Positions 1 to 9,753 of a stretch of DNA of 64,000 nt are shown here, in pieces (the stretch's first letter is position 1; each line of letters opens with the position of its first letter). Origin of the DNA: Oceanobacillus saliphilus (GTDB lineage: Bacteria > Bacillota > Bacilli > Bacillales > Amphibacillaceae); contig NZ_JALCZU010000002.1 of assembly GCF_023522835.1 (NCBI RefSeq), forward strand, positions 186,001 through 250,000, written 5' to 3'. Below the pieces are notes generated by a model. The model saw only the letters and a program-made list of their open reading frames with translations. It was not told the origin of the DNA and ran no database searches. A program made the position numbers and the translations under genes.

Positions 1-1878
1 CCCTTCCTTGCATTTTGGACACTTAACTCCAATTTCTTTTAAAATTGGTTTTGTATTTCTACATTCGGGAAAGTTGGAACACGCTAGAAACTTACCATAT
101 CTTCCCATTTTATAAACCATTTCATTCCCACAGTTTTCACAATCAATTCCAGCAGGTTCATCTTTAATTTCGATTTTTTCCATCTCTTTTTCCGCTCTAT
201 CGAGTCGCTTACTGAAGTCTCCGTAGAATTCATCAATAATTTTCATCCATTCTATTTTGCCTTCTTCGATGGAGTCCAAGTCATTTTCCATTTTTGCTGT
301 AAAATCTGCATCGATGATTTCAGGGAAAAATTCTTCTACCAATTCACAAACGATTGTACCAAGTTCTGTAGGGACAAACCGCTTATTATCCATCGAAACA
401 TAACCCCTGCGCTGGATGGTATCCAATGTTGGTGCATATGTTGAAGGTCGACCTATACCGAGTTCTTCCATCGCTCGTACTAGCCTGGCGTCTGTATAGC
501 GTGGAGGTGGCTGGGTGAAATGCTGATTTGGTTTAATTTCTTTTGATTCAACAGTCATTCCTTCCGACAAATCCGGTAGTAATTTATCTTCTATCTTTTT
601 ATTGTCATCTGTTCCTTCAATATATACCCGCATAAAACCTTTGAATTTAATCTTTGAACCTGTGGCACGAAATTCTACATCATTGTTGAGCAGATGTACA
701 GTCATTGTATCCATGACCGCTGGAGACATTTGACTCGCAACAAAGCGTTCCCAAATTAATTTATACAGTCGTAATTGGTCACGTGATAGGATGTCCTTTA
801 ACACCTTAGGATCTCTTAGAGTTGATGTCGGCCGTATTGCTTCGTGGGCATCCTGTGCACCTTCTTTGTTTTTTACAGCTTTTGAAGTGCCAAGAAATTG
901 TTCCCCATAGTTTTCTACAATATAGGATTTAGCCTCTTGCTTAGCTGTATCCGAAATACGGGTTGAATCTGTACGCATATACGTAATAAGCCCGGTTATT
1001 CCTCCAGCCTTTCTGCCTAAGTCAATTCCTTCGTATAGTTGCTGGGCAATCATCATCGTTTTTTTCGCTCGAAAGTTTAGCTTTCTTGCTGCTTCCTGCT
1101 GCAGGGAAGATGTTATAAAAGGCTGAGCAGGATTTCTTTTGCGTTCCCGTTTATTTACTTTGTCTATTGTGAACTTATTTCCGTCTAATTTTGCTTTTAT
1201 TTCATTAACATCTTTTTCTGTTTTCAGTTCCTTCTTTTTACCATCGACTCCATAAAAAGAGCCATCAAAAACTTCCGTATCTTTTTGAAAAAGAGCATCC
1301 ATGGACCAGTATTCTTCAGGCTCAAATTTTTCAATCTCTTTTTCTCTGTCCAGAATCATTTTAAGAGCAACAGACTGAACCCGCCCTGCACTTAATCCTT
1401 TTTTAACTTTTTTCCAAAGTAATGGACTGATATTATACCCTACAAGCCTGTCCAGGATTCTCCTGGCCTGTTGCGCATCCACAAGATCGAGGTCAATTGC
1501 TCTTGGATTTTTAAATGATTCTTGTATTGCATCCTTGGTTATTTCATTGAATACAACGCGGCAATTCGAGTTTTCATCGACATCAAGTATATGAGCCAAG
1601 TGCCAAGCTATTGCCTCCCCTTCTCTGTCGGGGTCAGCTGCGAGATAAATCTTTTTCGCTTTTTTCGCTGACTTTCTCAATTCTTTAAGTACATCACCTT
1701 TACCACGAATGGTAATATACTTTGGTTTATAGTTATCATCGACGTCTACACCCATTTGACTTTTAGGTAAGTCCCGAATGTGACCCATTGATGCTTTTAC
1801 CGTATATTTTTTTCCTAAATAGCGTTCAATCGTTTTTGCTTTCGCAGGCGATTCAACGATTACCAGATAATCTGACAT
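1..1878 (-). CDS. topA: DNA topoisomerase I, N-terminal 626 codons (runs off window start)
   Basis: Type IA topoisomerase that relaxes negative supercoils through a transient 5'-phosphotyrosine link. The protein starts [18 protein letters not shown], the TOPRIM glycine/glutamate loop. The catalytic motif ITYMRTDS places the active Tyr near residue 300. A four-Cys zinc ribbon (CENCG...CSNFPEC) follows near residues 565-590, and a second one is cut by the window edge at CPKC. The ATG is preceded by AGGAGG, so the start is secure. It lies downstream of sucC-sucD-dprA as in Bacillus subtilis, but is separated from dprA by a large repeat and has its own strong promoter. The frame is open to base 1, with no sign of damage. 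Confidence 0.97.
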   Translation of the reverse strand, partial: MSDYLVIVESPAKAKTIERYLGKKYTVKASMGHIRDLPKSQMGVDVDDNYKPKYITIRGKGDVLKELRKSAKKAKKIYLAADPDREGEAIAWHLAHILDVDENSNCRVVFNEITKDAIQESFKNPRAIDLDLVDAQQARRILDRLVGYNISPLLWKKVKKGLSAGRVQSVALKMILDREKEIEKFEPEEYWSMDALFQKDTEVFDGSFYGVDGKKKELKTEKDVNEIKAKLDGNKFTIDKVNKRERKRNPAQPFITSSLQQEAARKLNFRAKKTMMIAQQLYEGIDLGRKAGGITGLITYMRTDSTRISDTAKQEAKSYIVENYGEQFLGTSKAVKNKEGAQDAHEAIRPTSTLRDPKVLKDILSRDQLRLYKLIWERFVASQMSPAVMDTMTVHLLNNDVEFRATGSKIKFKGFMRVYIEGTDDNKKIEDKLLPDLSEGMTVESKEIKPNQHFTQPPPRYTDARLVRAMEELGIGRPSTYAPTLDTIQRRGYVSMDNKRFVPTELGTIVCELVEEFFPEIIDADFTAKMENDLDSIEEGKIEWMKIIDEFYGDFSKRLDRAEKEMEKIEIKDEPAGIDCENCGNEMVYKMGRYGKFLACSNFPECRNTKPILKEIGVKCPKCKEG

Positions 1879-1931
1879 GATAGTGCCTCCTAGAGTGAGG
1901 TTTAACAATTTACGATTGGAAATCTTTCCTA

Positions 1932-1960
1932 ATACTAAGTTTATAATTTAAATTTGTCAA
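1932..1960 (-). promoter_or_regulatory. Sigma-A-type promoter for topA
   Basis: On the minus strand TTGACA (1955-1960) and TAGTAT (1932-1937) are 17 bp apart, about 55 bp upstream of the topA ATG. The -35 is a perfect consensus. It lies about 30 bp from the end of the large repeat at 1991, so topA would be transcribed independently of dprA despite the insertion. Confidence 0.7.
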
Positions 1961-1990
1961 ACTTACTTTCATTTTTGTTGTTGTTTACTT

Positions 1991-2734
1991 AACTTTCGCA
2001 CCAATAAAATAAGTGGAACCATTTTACTGGGTTAAACTTAGAATACCATTAATAATTATCTTGCTAAGCTTTGAAAAATTAAGGCTGGTTTTCGTAATTA
2101 TTGTTGCTTTATAAGCCTAGCATTTTCTGTGAATTGCGAAATAACTTCCATCTATGTTAGACTCTGACCTGGTAATGGAAATAAGTTACTTCGGCAACCG
2201 CAGCCCGTATACACTTCGCGCACCTTAGGGCGGCTGGTGAGCCCCTTCATGCTAACGCATTTTAGTGTCTCACCTATGCCTCTCTTCCCGCAGGAGTCTA
2301 CGTGTATACGGGCTGCTGGTATGGATTTTTCAATAATAGAATTCTTAGCAAAAATAACTTTTGGGTCGATTATTAGTGCACCAAACATTTTTATAACAAG
2401 TAACAAAGAATTCCTCAACCGGACTGGTGAGCTGTATGATGCTATTTTACGTAGCAATCTTCTAACCAGCTCTGGGAAATACACGGAGACTTCTGCGGGA
2501 GCAGAGGCATCGGTGAGACAGCGTAGCGCTTTAGCGCAAGATGGCTCACCAGCCGCCCGCGAAAAGCGCAGTGTATTTCCCAGAGCGGTCGCCGAAGATG
2601 ATTATCTTACGTCGCATTTTATATCAAATGCGATGATAGCCTAACCGTTAATCAAAAGTCAACTTATTTTGCAGTGTATCTTCAAGGCTCCTAATTCCAT
2701 TGAGATTTATTTGTCAATCTCACTAGCGAAAGTT
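1991..2734. repeat. Composite dispersed repeat, copy A, with two opposed hairpin modules
   Basis: This fills the topA-dprA gap. The ends carry AACTTTCG (1991) and its inverse CGAAAGTT (2727-2734). Inside are two inverted copies of a module of about 120 nt. Module 1 is closed by a perfect 15-bp inverted repeat, GCAGCCCGTATACAC at 2200-2214 and its complement at 2302-2316. Module 2 is closed by CTCTGGGAAATACAC at 2470-2484 and its complement at 2571-2585. Both modules enclose the same core (CTGCGGGA, GAGGCAT, GGTGAGAC, GGCTCACCAGCCGCCC). A second full copy lies inverted at 47412-48231 and a deletion derivative at 33404-33640. Open frames inside the element follow the palindromes and are not genes. 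Confidence 0.85.
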
Positions 2735-2755
2735 GAGCTGATAAATTAATGAAAG

Positions 2756-3649
2756 TTAATTTCGTACCGACTTGCCAATTCCTAGCCATTCTTCGATTAT
2801 ATCCCCTGCTTCATGGACCAGTTTCGCACCATCCTGGATCATTCGGTGACATCCTTTAGTCTGAGGTTGGAGTGGGGACCCAGGAACAGCGAATACCTCT
2901 CGCCCTTGGTCAAGTGCCTGGTCAACAGTAATCAGGGTTCCACTCCGTTCTGTAGCCTCGATGACCAGTGTACCAAAACTTAATCCACTGATTATCCGAT
3001 TTCTTTCAGGAAAATGATACCTGGCAGGGCGCACGTCTGGAGGATATTCCGATAGCACCAAACCTTGTTTAACGATTTGTTTGAAAAGATTTATATTGTT
3101 CTTCGGATAAATATGATAAAAACCACCACCAAGTACAGCTATTGTTTTGCCATTGGAGTTTAGGGCAATTTGATGTGCGATGCTATCAATTCCCTTCGCC
3201 ATGCCGCTGACAATGAGCCAATTATCTTTTATAAGTGGTTTCACAATCAGTTCCGTCTTTTGTCCTGCATCCCGGGAAGGATTTCTTGTACCAATAACAC
3301 TTAATGCAGGAGAATCAGACAGCAATGAAGTATCTCCAAGCGCATAAATAACCAGTGGAGCATCTTTAATTGTATTTAACATAGGTGGATAACTTTCGTC
3401 AACTATTGTGATGATTTTAAATCTTTCCATATCTCGAAGTACCTTCTGTCTTAAAGCTAGATTATGAAGATCTGAAAAGAAAAATGCGGTATTTTTTCCT
3501 TGTAGGGAGTATTGTCTGATAATTTCTGCTTGAGGAAGGTTGTAGATTTCATGAAGCGCAGGATCAAACTGTAGGAGATTTCGAATAAAGTTTCGGGTTA
3601 TACCACGACATTGATGCAAATGGACTAATTTTGTTCGTACTGTTTCCAA
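2756..3649 (-). CDS. dprA: DNA processing protein DprA/Smf
   Basis: Single-stranded-DNA binding recombination mediator that loads RecA on incoming DNA during transformation. A DprA Rossmann-like core is clear: SVIGTRNPS, then VSGMAKGID, AVLGGG, YPPDVRP, FPERNRIISG and ALDQGREVFAVPGSP. The frame is open up to an ATG at 3748 inside sucD, but the extra 33 residues look non-coding. A TTG at 3649 follows an AAAGGG site and gives 297 residues starting LETVRTKLVHLHQCRGI, the length of the B. subtilis protein. TTG is therefore preferred; a GTG at 3700 is also possible. It lies directly downstream of sucD, as in Bacillus. Confidence 0.9.
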   Translation of the reverse strand: METVRTKLVHLHQCRGITRNFIRNLLQFDPALHEIYNLPQAEIIRQYSLQGKNTAFFFSDLHNLALRQKVLRDMERFKIITIVDESYPPMLNTIKDAPLVIYALGDTSLLSDSPALSVIGTRNPSRDAGQKTELIVKPLIKDNWLIVSGMAKGIDSIAHQIALNSNGKTIAVLGGGFYHIYPKNNINLFKQIVKQGLVLSEYPPDVRPARYHFPERNRIISGLSFGTLVIEATERSGTLITVDQALDQGREVFAVPGSPLQPQTKGCHRMIQDGAKLVHEAGDIIEEWLGIGKSVRN

Positions 3650-3725
3650 CCAAACATCTACCCTTTCATAAATAAATTTGGAACCTGGGATTATATTCAC
3701 CAGGCTCCAGTTTAGGTATTGACAA

Positions 3726-4628
3726 TTAATGTGTTTTACATTTTTCATCCAAACCGTTTTCTTTGAGTACTTTAATCATTGTCTCTCCCATTACTGCAGG
3801 AGTTTCGGCTACTTTAATTCCGCATGATTCCAACACTCGGATTTTTTCATCAGCTGTTCCTTTGCCCCCGGAGATGATTGCGCCAGCATGTCCCATACGC
3901 TTTCCAGGAGGTGCAGTTGCTCCGCCAATAAAGCCAACAACTGGTTTTTTCATATTGGCTTTTACCCATTCAGCTGCTTCTTCCTCAGCAGTACCACCAA
4001 TTTCACCAATCATGATAACTGCTTCCGTTTCAGGATCTTCATTGAATGCACTTAAAACATCAATAAAGTTTGTACCGTTGACAGGGTCTCCCCCAATTCC
4101 AACTGCAGATGTCTGGCCATAACCTGCTTCTGTTAATTGGTGAACCGCTTCATACGTTAACGTTCCAGATCTTGATACAACACCAATATGCCCTTTTTTG
4201 TGGATATATCCAGGCATAATCCCTATTTTAGTCTCATCAGCTGTAATGACACCAGGACAGTTCGGTCCAATCAGACGCGTTTTCTTACCTTCCATATAAC
4301 GTTTCACTTTAACCATATCCAATACAGGAATATGTTCAGTAATACAAATGACAAGATCCAATCCTGCATCTGTTGCTTCAATAATTGCATCTGCTGCAAA
4401 TGGTGCAGGTACATATATTACAGATACTGTCGCATCCGTAGCATCCACAGCATCTTTAACGGTATTGAATACTGGAACTCCTTCTACTTCCGATCCAGCC
4501 TTTTTAGGAGTTACTCCACCAACGATTTTTGTGCCGTACTCAAGCATCTGTTTCGTATGGAATTTAGCTGTCCCACCTGTAATTCCCTGGACAATTACTT
4601 TTGTATCTTTATTTACATAAACACCCAT
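3726..4628 (-). CDS. sucD: Succinyl-CoA synthetase alpha subunit
   Basis: TCA-cycle enzyme interconverting succinyl-CoA and succinate with substrate-level phosphorylation. It is 300 residues, full length. The N-terminal CoA-binding Rossmann domain ([15 protein letters not shown], then GGVTPKKAG) and the ligase domain with the phosphohistidine loop ([13 protein letters not shown], the His being phosphorylated) are both visible. The start is supported by an AAAGGA site about 10 nt upstream. It follows sucC by 44 bp and is surely co-transcribed from the promoter ahead of sucC. Confidence 0.98.
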   Translation of the reverse strand: MGVYVNKDTKVIVQGITGGTAKFHTKQMLEYGTKIVGGVTPKKAGSEVEGVPVFNTVKDAVDATDATVSVIYVPAPFAADAIIEATDAGLDLVICITEHIPVLDMVKVKRYMEGKKTRLIGPNCPGVITADETKIGIMPGYIHKKGHIGVVSRSGTLTYEAVHQLTEAGYGQTSAVGIGGDPVNGTNFIDVLSAFNEDPETEAVIMIGEIGGTAEEEAAEWVKANMKKPVVGFIGGATAPPGKRMGHAGAIISGGKGTADEKIRVLESCGIKVAETPAVMGETMIKVLKENGLDEKCKTH

Positions 4629-4672
4629 TTTTGTCCGTCCTTTCTATATTAAAGATATGGTTTTTCATAAAA

Positions 4673-5833
4673 TTAGCCGACTAAGGAAACGATTTTCTGT
4701 GCACCATCAGCCATTGAACTTGCTGAAGTAATATTCAATCCTGATTCATTCAGAATTTGTTTACCTTTTTCTACATTCGTACCTTCCAAACGTACAACAA
4801 GCGGAATTTCCAATCCTACTTGTTTTGTTGCCTCGACAACACCATCAGCAATTACGTCACATTTCATGATTCCACCAAAAATATTAACAAAAATACCCTT
4901 AACATTCGGATCGGACAAGATGATTTTGAATGCTTCTGTTACTTTTTCAGCTGTCGCACTGCCCCCAACATCAAGGAAGTTTGCCGGATCGCCGCCATAA
5001 TGGTTAATAATATCCATTGTGGACATCGCAAGGCCTGCACCATTTACCATACATCCAATATTTCCATCTAAAGATACATAGCTTAAGTCATATTTGGATG
5101 CTTCGATTTCTTTTTCATCTTCCTCTTCTAGATCACGAAGTTCGATAATATCTTTTTGGCGATACAGTGCATTATCATCAAAGTTTAATTTTGCATCCAA
5201 TGCCAGAACCTGACCATCACCTGTAGTTACAAGTGGGTTAATTTCCGCGATGGAACAATCTTTCTCAACGAATGCGTTATATAAAGCAGTCATAAATTGA
5301 ACAGCTTGTCCTATTAATTCATCAGGAATATTAATATTAAATGCTAATCTTCTAGCTTGGAAGGGTAATAGACCGACAACCGGATCAATAACCTCTTTAA
5401 AGATTTTCTCAGGCGTAGCTTCTGCTACTTCTTCAATCTCTGTTCCGCCTTCTTCAGATGCCATGAATACAACACGTGACGTAGCACGGTCAAGAACGAC
5501 ACCTACATAATATTCTTTCTTGATGTCACAGCCTTCTTCGATAAGTAAACGTTTAACTTCTTTACCTTCTGGACCTGTCTGGTGCGTCACCAGGGTTTTC
5601 CCAAGAATTTCATCCGCATATGTACGAACTTCTTCTAGATTCTTAGCAACTTTTACTCCTCCAGCTTTCCCACGGCCACCAGCATGAATCTGAGCCTTGA
5701 CAACGGTTACAGATGTGCCAAGCTTTTCTGCAGCCTGAACAGCTTCATCAACTGTATAAGCTACATAGCCGTTAGGAACCTTTACACCAAATTGGCGTAA
5801 AACTTCTTTACCTTGATACTCGTGAATGTTCAT
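4673..5833 (-). CDS. sucC: Succinyl-CoA synthetase beta subunit (ADP-forming)
   Basis: Nucleotide-binding partner of SucD. It is 386 residues: an ATP-grasp domain ([35 protein letters not shown]) and a C-terminal ligase domain ([35 protein letters not shown]). The ATG at 5833 is chosen over an upstream in-frame start because it has AGGAGG at the right spacing and begins the family-typical NIHEYQ. It is the first gene of the sucCD unit, with a promoter about 35 bp upstream. Confidence 0.98.
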   Translation of the reverse strand: MNIHEYQGKEVLRQFGVKVPNGYVAYTVDEAVQAAEKLGTSVTVVKAQIHAGGRGKAGGVKVAKNLEEVRTYADEILGKTLVTHQTGPEGKEVKRLLIEEGCDIKKEYYVGVVLDRATSRVVFMASEEGGTEIEEVAEATPEKIFKEVIDPVVGLLPFQARRLAFNINIPDELIGQAVQFMTALYNAFVEKDCSIAEINPLVTTGDGQVLALDAKLNFDDNALYRQKDIIELRDLEEEDEKEIEASKYDLSYVSLDGNIGCMVNGAGLAMSTMDIINHYGGDPANFLDVGGSATAEKVTEAFKIILSDPNVKGIFVNIFGGIMKCDVIADGVVEATKQVGLEIPLVVRLEGTNVEKGKQILNESGLNITSASSMADGAQKIVSLVG

Positions 5834-5866
5834 ATTCCATCCTCCTATCAAATTAAATGCAACTCT

Positions 5867-5895
5867 ATTGTATTAAAAAAATTAATAATTAACAA
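5867..5895 (-). promoter_or_regulatory. Probable promoter for sucCD
   Basis: On the minus strand TTGTTA (5890-5895) and TACAAT (5867-5872) are 17 bp apart, just upstream of the sucC ribosome site and downstream of ylqH. No catabolite-response element was recognised nearby. Confidence 0.55.
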
Positions 5896-5942
5896 GATTT
5901 AGCGAAAGTTATTCACCTTTGATAGTTTTTGGCTTGAAACAA

Positions 5943-6218
5943 TCACTCTTTCAGCTTCATCTCTTTATCAGATTGATAGACAAACGCAAACACTTCTGCT
6001 ACAGCCTGATATAATTCATCTGGTATCGTTTCGTTTATGTTAAGCTCTGCCAGCAGTTCAATGAGTGATGGGTCCTTAAGGATTGGCACGTCATTTTCTT
6101 TGGCTGTCTTGAGTATTTCATCAGCCACAAGACCCTTGCCTGTTGCGGTAATCTTTGGTGCGAAATCCTTTTCTAAATCATAACGAAGTGCAGCGGCCTT
6201 TTTCCGTTTTTCTGTCAT
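5943..6218 (-). CDS. Orphan FlhB/EscU C-terminal-domain-like protein (YlqH)
   Basis: A 91-residue protein that matches only the cytoplasmic C-terminal domain of the flagellar/type III export switch protein FlhB. The pattern is AALRYD..., then APKITATGKGLVADEI, a KENDVPI stretch, and PDELYQAVAEVFAFVY. It has no membrane segments and lacks the NPTH autocleavage motif; the position just before AALRYD reads KRKKA. It overlaps the end of the FliK-like gene by 4 bp (ATGA), implying translational coupling. It corresponds to B. subtilis ylqH by position and sequence. The function is unknown; a partner role for the upstream protein is inferred from the FliK-FlhB precedent. Confidence 0.85.
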   Translation of the reverse strand: MTEKRKKAAALRYDLEKDFAPKITATGKGLVADEILKTAKENDVPILKDPSLIELLAELNINETIPDELYQAVAEVFAFVYQSDKEMKLKE

Positions 6219-8008
6219 ACGCGATAATCAACTCCTTGATAGGAAGTAGACTGGTAAGATTTCACATGTGCATGTTGACTTGCAGCAATTTGTTCATGCA
6301 AAGGTTTAAAATGAATGGATGACAGATGATAATCTAAAGCTTTCAATCCTTGTATTAGTACAGGTTGAACCGCTCGTGTTTTTTCTTTAAGATTTGGCAG
6401 ATCATTGAAAATCGTTATGGAGACGGATCGCTTCTGAATATTCATATCAATGACAGTTTGTTTAAGATATTCCAAGTTCAAGTAAAACATAATCCGGCAA
6501 TAATCGGGGTCTATTTTTCCATCGGCTGTTTTCCTACTTTCAAATTCAAGTTCCAAATCTTTATTGAGTCCAATTTTCTCTGCTGGTATTTGGAGGGAAG
6601 CGTGAATAAAACTTCCAGATTCATTGACAGAATTCAGCTGCATACCATTAATGAAATGTAAAAGCTGTCCCGCCTTTTCCTGTATGGCTCCATCACCTTG
6701 TTTCATCAGTTGAATCAGCATCGATTTTATCGTCTGATTTTCTTCCAATGTCCTGTTCGCAATTTGATTTTCATACGATAAACCAGTATGTTTCAGAACA
6801 TGATCAACCTGCTTTAAAAATTGTTCCTTTGGTGAAGTGTTTGACATGAATAATTTGTCCGAATAATTAGATGCGAGGGCCGTATCCAGTTGCGTATATG
6901 TTTGCCTATTGCTGAGTGTATCAAGCATGCGCATCACCTGTTTTAATTGGCTAGTATTATTTGAAAGCAACTTCATAAATTGACCTTGCTCATGTAAGAG
7001 AAACGGAACGATTCTTTGTATCAATTGCTTTTTAAAATCAGTAAATTCTCCCTGTTCTAATACAGAACCAGAAGCAATTGCCTGCCTTATTCTATCTCCC
7101 CATGTATACATCACTTCCTGGGATTGTGTAAGTAACGCTTGTCGATGAACATTAAAATTTTCCATAAGTTGAAAAACGGTATGGTGATTTAACTGGAATG
7201 GCATTTTAATGTCCTTACTTAAAGGTGTTGATACTGTGTTTTGTGCTAAAAGGGGCTGCAGTTGTTTCCATTCGGATTTCCATGTTATAAAATCAATACG
7301 GTTGTCTATTAACCCCATTGCTTTCAACACATGGAACAGCTCCTGTTTGCCGGTATGATTCGTTGTTATGATTTGTTTGATGAATGCTGTCTTTTCATTA
7401 TGAGGAGTTCCTATCATTTGTTCCAGTCTTAATGTAAGCTCTGTATTTATGGATCGAGCTTTCAACTGCTCAAGCATTTCCGACATTTGAACGGATAGGC
7501 TACCATTGTTATTCGCATGCAATGCCTGGAACACATTATCCGTTATAGGCAACTTGCGTGCAATCATTTCTGTTAACGTTTGTGCTGGCTGCTCTTTATT
7601 TTTGAACCTATCCAGAATCTGCATTGCTTTTCTCAATTGTACGCTATCAAAAGGAATATTCTCATGAACAATCTTTTGAACAAAAGCCATATTGTGCTTC
7701 GTTGTTTTTATTCCAAGCTGGATCATAAGGTTAGCGACAGCGGTTCCAGATTGAGCTTTTAATTCCTCGCCAAGAACTTTCAGATGAATCATCTCTTCTG
7801 ATGATTGCACTTGAAAATGATACTTGCCTTCGATAGAGAGAGAGGCCTCCAGCTGAGCTACTAACGTTTGACCACCTAATAGAATTTGAGCTTTATTTTC
7901 GGGATAGATCTTCAAAATTTTGCCTTGAATAATTTGGCCTGGCCTCAAGGTTTGCTGTGCTTGGAAAATTTTCGTCATTCTATCTCCGGTCATTTTTTGT
8001 ATACTCAA
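6215..8008 (-). CDS. Large uncharacterised protein with FliK-like C-terminus (YlqG)
   Basis: 597 residues, rich in Gln and Lys, with no signal peptide or membrane segment visible. The N-terminus (GQIIQGKILKIYPENKAQI, LLGGQTLVAQL) looks like a small beta domain. A long, mainly helical, low-conservation middle follows. The last 150 residues (LQIPAEKIGL, a Cys-Arg-Ile-Met-Phe-Tyr-Leu strand, SVSITIFND, LGLKALDYHLSSI-like region) resemble flagellar hook-length-control C-terminal domains. The start is TTG after GAGGGGG with a 9-nt spacer. It is coupled to the FlhB-C-like gene downstream. Position matches B. subtilis ylqG; the biochemical role is not known. Confidence 0.75.
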   Translation of the reverse strand: MSIQKMTGDRMTKIFQAQQTLRPGQIIQGKILKIYPENKAQILLGGQTLVAQLEASLSIEGKYHFQVQSSEEMIHLKVLGEELKAQSGTAVANLMIQLGIKTTKHNMAFVQKIVHENIPFDSVQLRKAMQILDRFKNKEQPAQTLTEMIARKLPITDNVFQALHANNNGSLSVQMSEMLEQLKARSINTELTLRLEQMIGTPHNEKTAFIKQIITTNHTGKQELFHVLKAMGLIDNRIDFITWKSEWKQLQPLLAQNTVSTPLSKDIKMPFQLNHHTVFQLMENFNVHRQALLTQSQEVMYTWGDRIRQAIASGSVLEQGEFTDFKKQLIQRIVPFLLHEQGQFMKLLSNNTSQLKQVMRMLDTLSNRQTYTQLDTALASNYSDKLFMSNTSPKEQFLKQVDHVLKHTGLSYENQIANRTLEENQTIKSMLIQLMKQGDGAIQEKAGQLLHFINGMQLNSVNESGSFIHASLQIPAEKIGLNKDLELEFESRKTADGKIDPDYCRIMFYLNLEYLKQTVIDMNIQKRSVSITIFNDLPNLKEKTRAVQPVLIQGLKALDYHLSSIHFKPLHEQIAASQHAHVKSYQSTSYQGVDYRV

Positions 8009-8038
8009 CTTCTTGTACCCCCTCTTTCACATAATTTG

Positions 8039-8809
8039 TTAAACCTGTACTTCCCTTACTGGCGCAAAGGATTTTCTATGATATGGTGATGCTCCGACTT
8101 CCTGCAGCTTTTCCATATGATGTTTCGTGCCATACCCCATATTCGAAGCGAAATCATAATCCGGAAATTCCTTATGTAAAGCTTTCATGATGTTATCACG
8201 GGTTACTTTTGCAAGAATGCTTGCAGCTGCGATAGAGATGCTTCTGGCATCGCCTTTGATAATAGATTCGGATGTACATGGTAATTGCTTTAGATGGACT
8301 GCATCAATGAGCAAATGATCTGGAACTGGTATTAATTTATCAAATGCTTCACGCATTGCAAGTTTGGTTGCTTCAAAAATATTGATTTCATCTATTTTTT
8401 TATTGTCGATAATTGATATCCCATAACTAACGGATTTCTCCTTGATAATGGCACAAAATCTATCTCTCGTTTGTTCATTCAATTGCTTGGAGTCATTTAA
8501 CCCAAGTAGCCTAAAGTCTTCCGGGAGAATGACAGCAGCAGCGACTACGGGGCCAGCAAGCGGGCCTCTTCCAGCTTCATCAATTCCTGCAATATATTTG
8601 CATTCCTTTGAATAGGCAATTCGCTCATACTCTGTCATCCTAAAAAAGTTTTCTTCAAGCAATTTTTCTTTCATCATTTGCTTTTCGTAACGCTTCAATA
8701 ATGATTGGACTCCCTTCCGTTCATCCATTTTTAGTTGTGAAATTACTTCCTCGCTTAATTCCCCGTCCTTTATTAATTTCTTAATGACTGCAATCGATTG
8801 TTTCTCCAT
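8039..8809 (-). CDS. rnhB: Ribonuclease HII
   Basis: Removes ribonucleotides from DNA and RNA-DNA hybrids. Characteristic motifs are IAGIDEAGRGPLAGPV (first catalytic Asp-Glu pair), LLIDAV with the next Asp, GDARSISIAAASILAKVTRD, and GYGTKHH. The N-terminal extension before the catalytic domain is typical of Bacillus RNase HII. The frame opens at 8893, but the first residues there look non-coding. The ATG at 8809 gives 256 residues, the B. subtilis length; an ATG four codons earlier (8821) is the alternative. It sits between ylqG and rbgA as in Bacillus. Confidence 0.95.
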   Translation of the reverse strand: MEKQSIAVIKKLIKDGELSEEVISQLKMDERKGVQSLLKRYEKQMMKEKLLEENFFRMTEYERIAYSKECKYIAGIDEAGRGPLAGPVVAAAVILPEDFRLLGLNDSKQLNEQTRDRFCAIIKEKSVSYGISIIDNKKIDEINIFEATKLAMREAFDKLIPVPDHLLIDAVHLKQLPCTSESIIKGDARSISIAAASILAKVTRDNIMKALHKEFPDYDFASNMGYGTKHHMEKLQEVGASPYHRKSFAPVREVQV

Positions 8810-8895
8810 AAGATCCACCATACTCTCTTTCTTATATCGGACTATATTTACTATAATAGAAGGAAAAAATAAAACACACATCCATGGATGCATGT

Positions 8896-9747
8896 TTATT
8901 TTACCCCCGGTGTTTCCAGTGTTACCTTTCCCAATTTCCCTGTTCGTAAATCACGTATAAAGATATCGGATACTTTATCAAAGTTTACATGACCCCCACT
9001 TTCCAGTGCACCTCTTTGCTTTCCAATTGCATTGAATATTTCAAGCATATCATCCATTGTCCGGTCGATATTATATCGTTCTTCCAACTGATCCGGATAA
9101 TATTCTCTCATATAATTAATGACAAATGCAGTTATGTCCTGCAACGAAAGAAGCTGATCTTTAATGGTGCCTATTGCTGCCAGACGGTAACCGACTGTTT
9201 CATCTTCAAATTTTGGCCATAAGATTCCAGGAGTATCAAGAAGCTCGAAATCCTTTTTGACTTTAATCCAAAGTTGCTGCTTCGTTATTCCGGGACGGTC
9301 ACCGGTTTTTGCTGCTTTTCTATTCGCCAGACGGTTAATGAGTGTCGATTTCCCAACATTTGGTATACCTACAATCATCGCCCTGGCAGCCCTCGGTTGG
9401 ATCCCTTTTTTCAACAGTTTCTCCATTTTTACCTGGCCCAGTTCTTTTGCCATTTGAATAACTCGATTAATATCGGACTTGTTATTAACATCTACGGCTA
9501 TAGCAGGAATTTCCATTTCTTTAAAGTGATTAATCCATTTGTCTGTTTCACGAGTATCAGCTAAATCCTTTTTCATAAGGACGATCATTTTGGATTTATT
9601 TTGCATTACTTGTTGTAGCATTGGATTTTGCGAGGATAGAGGGGCTCTGGAATCCACTAATTCCATAACAAAATCAACTAGTTTTAATTTTTCTTCCACT
9701 TGACGTCTGGCCTTCGCCATATGTCCAGGAAACCATTGAATCGTCAT
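8896..9747 (-). CDS. rbgA: 50S assembly GTPase RbgA (YlqF)
   Basis: Circularly permuted GTPase needed for late 50S subunit assembly. The protein starts MTIQWFPGHMAKARR, the family signature. The motif order is permuted: G4 near residue 58, G1 GIPNVGKST at 127-135, G3 DTPG at 171-174. G4 reads M-K-K-D where NKxD is expected; the codon is plainly ATG. The C-terminal helical domain is present, total 283 residues. It lies 6 bp downstream of lepB and directly before rnhB, so the three are probably co-transcribed. The altered G4 is listed as a finding. Confidence 0.95.
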   Translation of the reverse strand: MTIQWFPGHMAKARRQVEEKLKLVDFVMELVDSRAPLSSQNPMLQQVMQNKSKMIVLMKKDLADTRETDKWINHFKEMEIPAIAVDVNNKSDINRVIQMAKELGQVKMEKLLKKGIQPRAARAMIVGIPNVGKSTLINRLANRKAAKTGDRPGITKQQLWIKVKKDFELLDTPGILWPKFEDETVGYRLAAIGTIKDQLLSLQDITAFVINYMREYYPDQLEERYNIDRTMDDMLEIFNAIGKQRGALESGGHVNFDKVSDIFIRDLRTGKLGKVTLETPGVK

Positions 9748-9753
9748 AATACA

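Noticed and set aside
2152-2644. Overlapping open frames on both strands in the topA-dprA gap
   Set aside because: They are produced by the hairpin modules of repeat copy A; the same peptide fragments recur in the other copies and there is no ribosome site or family match.
4188-4652. A 154-codon plus-strand frame over sucD
   Set aside because: Antisense shadow of sucD with Cys/Tyr/Asn-rich composition; sucD is plainly the real gene.
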